DNA from: Chryseobacterium gleum
Lineage (GTDB): Bacteria > Bacteroidota > Bacteroidia > Flavobacteriales_D > Sanyastnellaceae
Length of the DNA stretch: 64,000 nucleotides
Direction of reading: 5' to 3'
Assembly: GCA_945881835.1 (NCBI GenBank)
Contig: CAMCVP010000004.1
Span: 62,001-126,000 of the forward strand
Made by a program: the position numbers and the translations under genes. Below, piece after piece: positions 17,076 to 26,900 of this stretch. The notes below the pieces were generated by a model that was given only the letters and a program-made list of their open reading frames with translations, had not been told where the DNA came from and ran no database searches. The stretch's first letter is position 1. Each line of letters begins with the position of its first letter.

Positions 17076-19727
17076 TTATTCCACACAAATTTTTGTGCGA
17101 GCGACTACGCTTTCTGAAATAACCTCAATGATGTAATATCCGGCAGCAAGATCGTTCACTGAAATATTGCGAGAATCGGTGAGCATGTCCTTCACACATT
17201 TTCCTTCATTCGATAAAATTCTCAATTGGAATTTTTGAATGTTTGAAGGAAGATTGAGTTGAATGGATTCTTTCGCAGGGTTTGGATAAACCTGTAGGTT
17301 AAAGTTTCCATTTAAATTTTCAACGCCATCTGCTAATTGTAAGTTCACGCAGTAGTCTTCCACTTCACCGTAGGCATATGTTCCACAAGATGAAGGCGGT
17401 GTTCCTGTGCCGAAGATTCCAACGTAAGCCATTCCAATGCGCATGCGAGTGCTACCTTCCGAAAGGGCTAGAGAAATAGGAATTGTAATGTTTCCAGTTA
17501 CTGTATTCTGAGATCCGCTACCTGCGTCGAATGCCAATTCCATGGGCTCATCGAAGGTTCCATTGGCGTTGTAATCAATCCATATTTTGAAATACTCGTT
17601 GTACGACCCTCCTGGGAATCCTGGAGTTAACGACACAGGATAGGTATTCTCTGCAACTAAGGTGAGTGTATTCAAATCTGTGTAATCTGTATAGTTTGCA
17701 TTTGAAGTGCTGATGTTGGTGAATGAACCCACCGTAACCGCTTCTATGTATTCGTCTGCGGCGTTACCACCGTCTGCATCGCAATAAACGATGTCGGTGC
17801 ATGAACCGCAGCCGGTAGTTGAGAATTCAAACGAAGTCAACGGATTTTCCGGATTGACGCAGATTGACGCTACTTGAATGGTGTAGGTTGTGCACGAGTC
17901 TAGGTTAAAGAATGTGATGTTTGGCTGAAGCGATTGAATAATATCGGTTCCGTTTGGTCCTGTTAACTGAATGGTGTATCCATCTGCAGCGAAGATGTCA
18001 TTCCATGCAACTGTTGCTGTTGTTGCACCTTGTGCATTCGGAACCGAATAAACGTTCGGGTTTACGCAACAGCCTTCGGTTGTCAAAAGGAAAGTTCCCG
18101 TCCAATCACCCAATGTATCGTTGCACAAAGATGCCAATTGAATTTCGTAGGTTGAACAAGCAAGAAGTCCGTTTATGACAACACTGTTAGCGTTGATGTT
18201 TTCGATGAGCGTCCAGTTACCAGAACCTTGCAATTGATATTGGCAAGCGAAGGTTGTTATGTCGGGTGTGCTGTTCCAAGAAACGGTGTATTCGAGTGTG
18301 CCTGGCGTTTGCAGCGCCGCGATTGCGAATGGTGCAACGCATCCACCACCAGAACATTCATTCAATAATAAATCGAGACTGTTTTTTACATTTAATCGTC
18401 CGCCCGTTACCATTTCGGGTTGAAGGTTGGCCACAACATCCACTCCATTGAAAATATAGTCTCGAATAAGTTGAGCTCCCGTGGAAGGATTCGAGTTTGC
18501 TATTGACATGAAAGAATTACATGGTGCGGAATACAACAGTGCTATTGCACCGGCTACACATGGACCCGCAAAGGAGGTTCCGGAAGTGTTTCCGTAGTTT
18601 GTGTTTCCAGCTAAATATACTGCTTCTCCTGGAGCACCCAAATCAATAGTTGTAAGGCCATAACCACTGAATGTGCGAACGTCAGAACTGTTTGTAGCTG
18701 TTACTGCAACCATGTATTCACTCGGACATGCTGTTGGAAGATCACCAACAACATCGATGTTTACGTTGTTGTTTGCGGTAGAGCCACAAGAAAGAATTCC
18801 GGCAACACCCAACGTGTCGTACATCGCACACCACAATGGCGCTTGTGAAGGTTGTCCGTTATCGGTTCCCCAACTGCTGTTTGTTGCTACAACGTAGGCA
18901 CCTTGAGTTCCGCCAGACAAGTTGTACATGCGACGCATTTTTAACGGATAAGTATAGGCAGCAATGACGTTGGCTTCAGATATTCCACCCATGTCCACTT
19001 GCATAATTTTCACATTCCAGTTCACTCCAGTAATTCCAATACCATTATCACCTTTCGCACCAATCATACTGCTCACTTGCGTGCCGTGATTACCAGCGGC
19101 AATAGCGTCGCTGTTTGCAGTCATGTTCCAACCGTCAATGTCATCGATGTAACCGTTGTTGTCATCATCAATTCCATTTCCATCGATTTCGTTGGTATTG
19201 GTCCAGTGGTTTTCAATGATGTCTGCTTGATCCCATTTAGCACCGCCGCCTTCAACAACGCACACGACGATTTCATCTCCGAAAGCTGTTAACCCTCCTG
19301 TAGTAATGTCCCAAGCTTCTGGTGTATCTATGTCGTTGTCTGAAGCATCGTCGTGAAACCATTGTTGGCCGTATGAAGGGTCATTGGGAACAATACGTTC
19401 CGCAAGTTTGTGATTGGCTTGAGCCAATTGAATGCTCGAGCATGTTGGAGCATAACGAATAATTTCATTCAATGAAACGACTTCTTCATTGAAGGTAAAC
19501 AACCATGCACGCATGATGTCGCTGACTTCGTAACCGATTTTTATTTCAGGAAGAATTCCGAAATGGTTTATCAATTCATGTTGAGCTTCTTCAGCTGTAG
19601 ATCCTTTTTTAAGTTGAAGGATAAATTCGTTGTTCATTCTGGCAGCTTGTCCGAATGAAAGAAATGAAAAGACAATTAGACCTAAAAAGGTTAAGATTGA
19701 TTTTTTTAGTTGGATTTTGTGGGTCAT
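17076..19727 (-). CDS. Subtilisin-like (S8) protease with GEVED and T9SS sorting domains
   Basis: Secreted serine-protease homologue, 883 residues from the ATG at 19727, which places the signal peptide (KSILTFLGLIVFSFLSFGQA) correctly; the upstream ATG at 19766 would add a poor extension. The S8 domain has H214 in NHGTQV and S385 in SGTSFAGP, but the Asp motif reads VVEGGGAKWD, putting Glu (residue 159) where the catalytic Asp normally stands. Two fibronectin-like repeats, a GEVED domain (WIDYNANGTFDEP through GEVEDYC) and a C-terminal type A sorting domain (VYPNPAKESIQL, ending in KICVE) follow. Activity is uncertain because of the Glu. Confidence 0.9.
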   Translation of the reverse strand: MTHKIQLKKSILTFLGLIVFSFLSFGQAARMNNEFILQLKKGSTAEEAQHELINHFGILPEIKIGYEVSDIMRAWLFTFNEEVVSLNEIIRYAPTCSSIQLAQANHKLAERIVPNDPSYGQQWFHDDASDNDIDTPEAWDITTGGLTAFGDEIVVCVVEGGGAKWDQADIIENHWTNTNEIDGNGIDDDNNGYIDDIDGWNMTANSDAIAAGNHGTQVSSMIGAKGDNGIGITGVNWNVKIMQVDMGGISEANVIAAYTYPLKMRRMYNLSGGTQGAYVVATNSSWGTDNGQPSQAPLWCAMYDTLGVAGILSCGSTANNNVNIDVVGDLPTACPSEYMVAVTATNSSDVRTFSGYGLTTIDLGAPGEAVYLAGNTNYGNTSGTSFAGPCVAGAIALLYSAPCNSFMSIANSNPSTGAQLIRDYIFNGVDVVANLQPEMVTGGRLNVKNSLDLLLNECSGGGCVAPFAIAALQTPGTLEYTVSWNSTPDITTFACQYQLQGSGNWTLIENINANSVVINGLLACSTYEIQLASLCNDTLGDWTGTFLLTTEGCCVNPNVYSVPNAQGATTATVAWNDIFAADGYTIQLTGPNGTDIIQSLQPNITFFNLDSCTTYTIQVASICVNPENPLTSFEFSTTGCGSCTDIVYCDADGGNAADEYIEAVTVGSFTNISTSNANYTDYTDLNTLTLVAENTYPVSLTPGFPGGSYNEYFKIWIDYNANGTFDEPMELAFDAGSGSQNTVTGNITIPISLALSEGSTRMRIGMAYVGIFGTGTPPSSCGTYAYGEVEDYCVNLQLADGVENLNGNFNLQVYPNPAKESIQLNLPSNIQKFQLRILSNEGKCVKDMLTDSRNISVNDLAAGYYIIEVISESVVARTKICVE

Positions 19728-19735
19728 AACAATTT

Positions 19736-19754
19736 CGATATTGTGTAAATATCG
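19736..19754. repeat. Inverted repeat just upstream of the subtilase
   Basis: CGATATT (19736-19742) and AATATCG (19748-19754) are perfect complements separated by 5 bases. It lies 9 bp before the subtilase ATG in the 78-bp gap to murF-alr. It could be an operator or a 5'-UTR hairpin. No T-run follows on either side, so it is not a terminator. Confidence 0.5.
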
Positions 19755-19805
19755 GAATGAATGCACCTTACACGTTCACAGAAATGACATTTTTCCCAAC
19801 GAAGG

Positions 19806-22250
19806 TTATGCCTCGTTTACAATGATACGCTTCACACGTTGAGGAATACCGGTGAGCACTTCGTAGGCAATGGTGTCGCAGTCGTTGGCAAAGTCTATGA
19901 TGGAGTGTTCTTCGTTGAAAATAATGGCATCGTCGCCCTCCTGAACACCAAGGTTTGTAACGTCAACCATGCATACATCCATGCACACTCGACCCAAGAC
20001 AGGACAGGGTTTCCCATGAATAAAAACTTTTCCTTTTCCGTTGGAAAGTGATCTGCGGAAGCCATCTGCGTAGCCGATCGGAAGAACGGCTATTTTCATT
20101 TTTTGGTTGGAAGTGAATGTTCTTCCGTAACCAACGGTTTCATTCGGAAGCACAGACTTGATTTGGACGATACTGGTTTTTAGGCTTCCGACATTTCGCA
20201 ACATTTTTTGCTCTTCTTCGAAGGCTGAAACACCGTAAAGTCCAATGCCCAAACGCACCATATCGAATTGAGCGTTCTTCCAACGTTGAATACCGCCAGT
20301 ATTTGCTGCGTGAAGAATGGGAGTATAGCCGAGGGTCAATGATATTTGAGCACAACGATTTTCGAAATCAAGAATTTGATTCTTCGTAAACGAGTCATGC
20401 TCGTCATCTTCAGACGCCGCGAAATGGGTAAAAATACTGGCTATTTCGATGTTTGAAATTTCTCTCAGAACGCTGAGCAGTTCATTTGTTTCTTCTGGTT
20501 TGAATCCGAGGCGATTCATTCCAGTATCTAATTTCAAATGCGCTTTGAATGTTCTTTCTGCATTGAATTCACGAGCCGCTTGAGCGAATGCGTTCAACGA
20601 ACGCATAGAAAATAATTCAGGTTCAAGACGATGTTTGAACAACGGAGCGAAGTCAGTAACGTTGGGTTCAAGCACTAAAATCGGAAGTGAAATTCCTGCT
20701 TCACGAAGTTGAACGCCTTCGTCTGTATAGGCAACTGCTAGCGCATCAATGCCGCAATTGGCAAGACAAACAGCGACTTCAACTGCTCCAATTCCATAAC
20801 CATTCGCTTTGACCATTCCCATGAGCTTTACATTCGGATTGAGCAGTGAACGGAAGTAGTAGTAGTTGTTGGCAAGCGCATTCATGTTTACCTCGAAAAT
20901 GGTTTCTTGGTGTTGCTCTTGTAACGCATTCACTATTTTTTCGAAATGAAATTTCCGTGCCCCTTTGATGAGGGCAGCATTCGAATCGATTTTATTTACA
21001 AGTAAAAACGCCACAAGTTCTTCCGTGCTTTGAAAGCAGGTGAAGTTTTGCGGTAATGTGTTTTTATGTTGAAGGAAAATTTCACCAACGGCAAAAATGT
21101 CGTCGATATGAAATTCATTCATGAGCTCTGCAACACGGGAGATCCAGATGTCATCGTTCATTCCGCTTTGTAAAATATCGGAAATGATAACACTTCTTTT
21201 TTTGGCTTGAATGTTCAAGTTGAAATGTTGAAGCGCAAGTTTCAACGATGTAAGATCATTGCTGTAACTGTCGTTCAGCAACTGCATGCCTCCAATTCCT
21301 TTCAATTGTTGCATGCGCATTTCAACGGCCAATAACTGTGGTGCTTTCTCTGATAATTGAGTCAATGAAAGGCCTTGATGCAGAGCTACTGCTGCCGCAA
21401 GTGCGAAATTATTTACGGATATGTTATCTATAAACGGAATCTCTACCGAAGATAATTCTCCTTTCCAACTGAATGAAATAATGGAATGTGTTGAAGAAGA
21501 TTTTATTTCTCGAATGGAAAAATCGTCCTGTGTTTGATTTCCAACTCGAATGATATTCCCACTAAAATTAATATCGAGGTTGGAAGGAGCAATGAGTGTC
21601 TCGCAAGAACTGAATAGCTTCATTTTCTCATGAATCAATTCGCTTTGAGAAGCGAAGTTTTCAGCATGGGCGCTTCCTAAAAATGTGAAAACACCTATTG
21701 TGGGTTGAATGATGCGTTGAAGTGCGGTCATTTCTCCTGGAAGAGAAATTCCTGCTTCGAATATTCCAAGATTGTGCACGGATTCAATCTGCAGTGTGGC
21801 AAGGGAAACACCTATTTGCGAGTTAAAGCTTTTGGGACTTCTTACAATGCAGTGATTGTCGGCAAGCAATTGGTTGATCCATTCTTTCACAATGGTTTTT
21901 CCATTGCTGCCGGTAATTCCGATTACCGGTATGTTGAATTGCGAGCGGTGATGGGCAGCAATTTTTTGAAAAGCATCGGTTGTGTTTTCAACATGAATAA
22001 CAACACAATCACTTGGAAGATTCACTTCTTCCGAAACTATGAAATTTCGAATCCCTTTTTTAAAAGCACTTTCAACAAATGTATGTCCGTTGAAATGTTC
22101 GCCTATTAATGGAATGAATAAGGTATGTTCCGCGTCAATGGTGTGGCGGGTATCTGTACAAATTGAATGAATAAAGTGATTGCTTTTCCCTTCTGAGATT
22201 TCACCACCAACAATGTGGGACAGTTCAGAAATGGAAAGATTCAATTTCAT
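19806..22250 (-). CDS. MurF-Alr fusion: D-Ala-D-Ala-adding ligase and alanine racemase
   Basis: Two peptidoglycan enzymes in one 814-residue chain. Residues 1 to about 445 are a Mur ligase (MurF) that adds D-Ala-D-Ala to the UDP-MurNAc tripeptide; the ATP loop is GITGSNGKT near residue 110, and NDSYSNDLTSLKLAL fits the later conserved region. Residues about 455-814 are a fold III alanine racemase making D-Ala from L-Ala: the PLP Lys is K481 in MVKANGYGIG, and HLKLDTGMNRLGF and GYGRTF are conserved. The fusion is known in Bacteroidota. Its start overlaps the lspA stop by 4 bp. Confidence 0.94.
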   Translation of the reverse strand: MKLNLSISELSHIVGGEISEGKSNHFIHSICTDTRHTIDAEHTLFIPLIGEHFNGHTFVESAFKKGIRNFIVSEEVNLPSDCVVIHVENTTDAFQKIAAHHRSQFNIPVIGITGSNGKTIVKEWINQLLADNHCIVRSPKSFNSQIGVSLATLQIESVHNLGIFEAGISLPGEMTALQRIIQPTIGVFTFLGSAHAENFASQSELIHEKMKLFSSCETLIAPSNLDINFSGNIIRVGNQTQDDFSIREIKSSSTHSIISFSWKGELSSVEIPFIDNISVNNFALAAAVALHQGLSLTQLSEKAPQLLAVEMRMQQLKGIGGMQLLNDSYSNDLTSLKLALQHFNLNIQAKKRSVIISDILQSGMNDDIWISRVAELMNEFHIDDIFAVGEIFLQHKNTLPQNFTCFQSTEELVAFLLVNKIDSNAALIKGARKFHFEKIVNALQEQHQETIFEVNMNALANNYYYFRSLLNPNVKLMGMVKANGYGIGAVEVAVCLANCGIDALAVAYTDEGVQLREAGISLPILVLEPNVTDFAPLFKHRLEPELFSMRSLNAFAQAAREFNAERTFKAHLKLDTGMNRLGFKPEETNELLSVLREISNIEIASIFTHFAASEDDEHDSFTKNQILDFENRCAQISLTLGYTPILHAANTGGIQRWKNAQFDMVRLGIGLYGVSAFEEEQKMLRNVGSLKTSIVQIKSVLPNETVGYGRTFTSNQKMKIAVLPIGYADGFRRSLSNGKGKVFIHGKPCPVLGRVCMDVCMVDVTNLGVQEGDDAIIFNEEHSIIDFANDCDTIAYEVLTGIPQRVKRIIVNEA

Positions 22251-22921
22251 GCAGAAGGATCAACTTCAGTGACCGCCTCTTCAATGGAAACCTCTTCTTC
22301 TTCGTCTTTGAAAAAACGACGTTGGAAGAGTAGTATCAATATGATTCCAACAGAAATAGATGCGTCGGCAATGTTAAAAATAGGAGGGAAGATTTCGGCT
22401 CTTTCTCCTGCGTGAATAGGAGACCACGAAGGGAAGTCAAATTCTTTTGTGATGTGAATCATGTCTACCACATTCCCCATTAAAAAGGGTGCGTATCCTT
22501 GAGAAGATACCGCTGCGGTGTCAGAATACGCGGTGTAATCTTGGAAGTGCGGATCGAAGGTAGAACCCTTATCGAAACACATTCCGTAGACTGCGCTATC
22601 AATGATGTTTCCTAATGCACCAGCCACAATGAGCGCTAGACAAAATAGATAACCTTGATGGGTTTTCTTTTTAGTGAGCTTGTAGATGTAGATAATGATG
22701 GCTGTAACAACAATGATTCGAAAAATACTAAGTGCAAGCTTTCCGGTAGTTCCAGGGAACATCCAACCGAAGGCCATTCCTGGATTTTCGACAAATTGAA
22801 GATCTAGCCAACCAGAAATAAGCTCAAGGTTTTCTCCGTAAAGAAAATTGAGCTTTATCCAAATTTTTAATAGTTGATCAAGCGCAACAACGCTTAAAAT
22901 AATTAAGAGTACTTTTCTCAC
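22247..22921 (-). CDS. lspA: Lipoprotein signal peptidase (signal peptidase II)
   Basis: Inner-membrane aspartic protease that removes lipoprotein signal peptides. Four hydrophobic helices are visible. The conserved FVENPGMAFGW motif, the GNIIDS motif with the first catalytic Asp and the FNIADASISVGI motif with the second are all present. The 224-residue length exceeds the usual 160-170, owing to an insertion between the two Asp motifs and an acidic C-terminal tail of about 20 residues (Glu-rich, cytosolic). It sits 11 bp after the DksA-like gene and overlaps murF-alr by 4 bp. Lipoproteins in this window are potential substrates. Confidence 0.94.
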   Translation of the reverse strand: MRKVLLIILSVVALDQLLKIWIKLNFLYGENLELISGWLDLQFVENPGMAFGWMFPGTTGKLALSIFRIIVVTAIIIYIYKLTKKKTHQGYLFCLALIVAGALGNIIDSAVYGMCFDKGSTFDPHFQDYTAYSDTAAVSSQGYAPFLMGNVVDMIHITKEFDFPSWSPIHAGERAEIFPPIFNIADASISVGIILILLFQRRFFKDEEEEVSIEEAVTEVDPSA

Positions 22922-22932
22922 TTCACGAGATC

Positions 22933-23895
22933 TTACTGCATGTTTTTGGCTTCAATGCTAAGGGTAGCATGAGGCACCAAACGCAAGCGTTCTTTGGGGA
23001 TAAGTTTTCCTGTAACACGACAAACACCGTAGGTTTTGTTCATGATACGTAGCAATGCGTTCTCTAGGTTTTTGATGAACTTCTCTTGACGAGAAGCCAA
23101 TTGTGCAATTTCTTCGCGGCTGTTCGTGTCACTTCCGTCTTCCATCATTTTGAAAGTTGGAGAAGTGTCGTCTGTGCTATTGTCTCCTTCTCTTGAAAGA
23201 GATTCTTTCAACTCTTCAAAGTCTGAGCGAGACTGTTCTAGTTTTTCTTTGATAAGAATTTCAAATTCTTTCAAGTCTTTATCTGAATAACGTAATCCTT
23301 TCACTGGTTCTGCTGGCATCTTCACTGGTTCTTTTTTAATCTCTGGAGCAGGTTTATAAACGGGTGCAGTTGTCTTTGCCTCGGGTTTCTTCACTGCCGC
23401 TGGTTTAGCGGTAACTGCTGGAGTTGGTTTAACTTTTTTAACTTCTACTTTCTTCACTGGAGCAACGGCCTTTTTAACAGGTGCTGCTTTTTTCACTGGC
23501 GCTGCTTTCTTTGCTGGCGCTGCTTTTTTAGCCACAGGCTTCTTCGCAACTATCTTTTTCGCTGGCGCTGCTTTTTTAGCAACTGGTTTCTTCGCAACAA
23601 CTTTTTTCACAGGAGCTGCTTTCTTCGTTGGCGCTGCTTTTTTGGCAACTGGTTTCTTCGCAACTACTTTTTTCACAGAAGCTGCTTTCTTCGCTGGTGC
23701 TGCTTTTTTAGTCACAGGCTTCTTTGCAACTACTTTTTTCGCTGGAGCCGCTTTCTTTGCTGGTGCTGCTTTTTTAGCAACTGGTTTCTTTGCAACTACT
23801 TTTTTCGCTGGAGCCGCCTTCTTTGCAGGCGCTGCTTTTTTAGCAACGGGTTTTTTAGCTACTACTTTTTTGGCAGGGGTTGATTTTTTTGCCAT
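22933..23895 (-). CDS. Lys/Ala/Pro-repeat protein with TraR/DksA-type C-terminus
   Basis: A 320-residue protein in two parts. Residues 1 to about 165 are almost only Lys, Ala, Val and Pro in 22-residue repeats, like histone H1 tails, and should bind nucleic acid non-specifically. Residues about 205-320 form a coiled hairpin followed by the DksA/TraR region TYGVCRVTGKLIPKERLRLVPHATL. Only one of the four zinc-finger Cys remains, so zinc binding is probably lost, as in other Bacteroidota members I know. The ATG at 23895 was chosen (MAKKSTPAKK); the upstream ATG at 23949 would overlap ileS. It sits 5 bp after ileS. Likely RNA polymerase- or DNA-associated; the target is unknown. Confidence 0.85.
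   Translation of the reverse strand: MAKKSTPAKKVVAKKPVAKKAAPAKKAAPAKKVVAKKPVAKKAAPAKKAAPAKKVVAKKPVTKKAAPAKKAASVKKVVAKKPVAKKAAPTKKAAPVKKVVAKKPVAKKAAPAKKIVAKKPVAKKAAPAKKAAPVKKAAPVKKAVAPVKKVEVKKVKPTPAVTAKPAAVKKPEAKTTAPVYKPAPEIKKEPVKMPAEPVKGLRYSDKDLKEFEILIKEKLEQSRSDFEELKESLSREGDNSTDDTSPTFKMMEDGSDTNSREEIAQLASRQEKFIKNLENALLRIMNKTYGVCRVTGKLIPKERLRLVPHATLSIEAKNMQ
23460..23874 (-). repeat. Coding tandem repeat, 66-bp unit
   Basis: About five full copies and one short copy of a 66-bp unit encode a 22-residue block beginning KKVVAKKPVAKKAAPAKK. Copies differ at few codons, and one unit is shortened to 16 residues. All changes stay in frame. It is therefore a protein repeat that may vary in copy number between strains. 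Confidence 0.9.
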
Positions 23896-23900
23896 GGGTC

Positions 23901-26900
23901 TTAAAGGTTTTTGGTTAATAGTAAACGCACCACTTCTTCCCCTTCCCATTCAACCGCTACACCCCCTTCCATTTCTGGAATAAACTCAAGCGAAGAAGCA
24001 AGTACTTGACTGCTAATATATTCAGAATTGTTTTTCAAAACATCATTCAGGTAGTTTTCTCCCGAAACTTTAACAATTATTTTATCTGTAACCTCGAAAT
24101 TGGTTTCTTTTCTCAAATTTTGTATGCGATTCACCAATTCACGTGCATATCCTTCTTCTTTCAATTCAGGTGTAATGGTAACATCAAGCGCAACTGTCAA
24201 GTTACCTTGATTTGCCACTTTCCATCCGGGAATGTCAACAGGAATAATCTCTACATCTTCGGTTTGAAGAAGTATCGATTCCTTCTGCCACATGTATTCT
24301 CCGGTTTTTTCAATTGATGAAATAATTTCTTGCGCGTTTTCTTGCGCGAATTGCTGAATTTCCTTCATGAATTTCCCACACTTTTTTCCGAGTGTTTTGA
24401 AATTCAATTTGAGGTCCTTCACAATTTTAGTGGTCTGCTCATCTACGCATTTCACCGCCTTCACGTTCACCTCACTGCAAATTAGATCTGCTACATTTTC
24501 AATGCGTGACTGCGTGGTTTCATCTAAAACGGGAATGCGAATTTCAGCAAGTGTTTGACGCACTTTGATGTTCTCTTTTTTGCGAATAGAAAGGGCCATG
24601 CTGGAAATGCGTTGCGCAAGGTCCATGCGTGCTTCAAGATTTTCATCTCGGAAGCTTCCGACTTCCAAATGAGAAAGATGCACCGATTCGCTACTCGTAT
24701 TCAAGCTTTGGAATAACCAGTCTGAATAGAAAGGAGCAAAAGGACTCATAAGTTGAGCAACTTGCTTCAAGCAAGCGTGAAGCGTAGCGTATGCCGAGCG
24801 TTTGTCTTCGGTCATTTCGCCATGCCAGAATCTTTTGCGAGCTAAACGCACGAACCAATTAGAAAGGTGATCGTTAACGAACGATTCAATGGCACGCGCA
24901 GCAGGAGTAGGATCAAATGCGTCTAGGTTTTTCTCAACTTCAAGCGTTAGCGCATTCAACTTACTCATAATCCACTTGTCTAATTCAGGACGATTTTCAA
25001 CAGCAGGGTCGTTGCTTGAAGCTTCGTAACCATCAATGTTTGCATACAATGCAAAGAAAGAATATGTATTCGAAAGCGTTCCGAAGAATGTGCGTTGAAC
25101 TTCAGCAATTCCTTCTGTATCGAATTTCAAATTATCCCACGGATCTGAATTGGTAATCATGTACCAACGCGTGGCGTCGGGACCATATTTACCCAAGGTT
25201 TCAAACGGATCAACTGCATTTCCTAAACGCTTTGACATTTTGTTTCCGTTCTTGTCTAAAACAAGTCCGTTTGAAATAACATTTTTATAAGCAACAGAAT
25301 CGAAACACAACGTTGCAATAGCATGCAAAGTGTAAAACCATCCTCTTGTTTGATCCACGCCTTCCGCAATAAAGTCTGCAGGGAAGGAAAGGTTGTTGTC
25401 TATTTTCTCTTTGTTCTCGAAAGGGTAGTGCCACTGTGCGTATGGCATAGCACCACTGTCGAACCAAACGTCAATCAAGTCCGCCTCACGGTGCATTGGT
25501 TTCCCGCTAGGGCTAACCAATACAATTTTATCGACGTAAGGCTTGTGTAAGTCGAAGAGGTTGTAGTTCTCAACCGAATGGTCGTTCGGTTGGAAATGTT
25601 CAAGCTGATTCGTTTCTGAAATTCCAGCGGCTACACTTTTCTTTATTTCTGTTTGAAGTTCTTCAACAGAACCAATGCATATTGATTCGCTTCCGTCTTC
25701 GGTGCGCCAAATGGGAAGTGGAATTCCCCAGAAGCGACTGCGCGAAAGGTTCCAGTCGTTGGCATTTTCCAACCAGTTACCAAATCTTCCAGTGCCCGTA
25801 GATTCAGGCTTCCATTGAATAGTGTTGTTCAATTCCACCAAACGATTTCTCTTTTCAGGAACCTTCACAAACCAAGAATCCAAAGGATAGTAAAGTATAG
25901 GCTTATCGGTTCTCCAGCAATGGGGATAGTTGTGCGCGTATTTTTCTTTTTTGAATAACTTCCCTTCTGTTTGAAGTTTCAAAACAATACGTTCGTCAAC
26001 ACTCAAATACTGAAGTTTCTCGGTGTCTTTTATTATTCCACCAAGACTTGCTTTTTGTTTTTCCAGCTCAACTGCTTTTTCTTCATCGGAATAGTACGCT
26101 TCTTTCACGAACTCTTCTCCGAATAAGAATGTGCCGTCTTGCACTTCAGGAAGGAAGCGTCCTCTGCGATCAACAAGCGTCAGATTTCCCATGCCGTTTT
26201 GTTTCGCTACGCGGAAGTCATCTGCTCCAAAGCTCGGTGCAATGTGAACAATACCCGTTCCGTCTTCCGTGGTAACGAAATCACCGCCAATAATCTTGAA
26301 AGCATCGCCGTCGTTAGGTTGCACGAACGGAAGCAATTGCTCGTAACGAAGATTTAAAAGTTGTTTTCCGTTTAATTCTGAAACCGTTCTATTCGGAATT
26401 TTCTTATCTCCCGCAGTGAACTCTTCAAAGTTTTCTCCGTTTGCAACAGGGAAATATTTTTCACGAAGCGCTGAAGCCACAATGAAATAAGCACGCTCGT
26501 TTCCAAATGGAGTCAACGATTCAACAACGGAGTAGTTTATTTTTTCTCCAACAGCCAAAGCTACGTTTGAAGGCAAGGTCCATGGAGTAGTCGTCCAAGC
26601 CAAAACATAGATCGGAAGATTCGAATTCACACTGAGTGTTGCATGCGCATCAATCAATTTGAATTGTGCTACCGCTGAAGTGTCTTTCACTTCTTTGTAA
26701 CAGCCAGGTTGATTCAATTCGTGAGAACTTAATCCTGTTCCTGCAGCAGGCGAGTAGGGTTGAATGGTGTAGCCCTTGTACAACAGATTTTTGTTGTGCA
26801 ATTGTTGAAGCAACCACCAAACCGTTTCAATGTATTTGTTGTCATAGGTAACGTACGGGTCGTTCATGTCTACCCAATAACCCATGTCTTTGGTAAGTTT

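Noticed and set aside
23460..23874. Regular direct repeats that might suggest a CRISPR array
   Set aside because: The unit is 66 bp with no unique spacers, and it reads in frame as a Lys/Ala/Pro repeat of the DksA-like protein.
23642..23983. Plus-strand open frame encoding a very hydrophobic Phe/Ala-rich protein
   Set aside because: It is the antisense of the Lys/Ala repeat; AAA and GCx codons read backward give Phe and hydrophobic residues. No start signal or context supports it.
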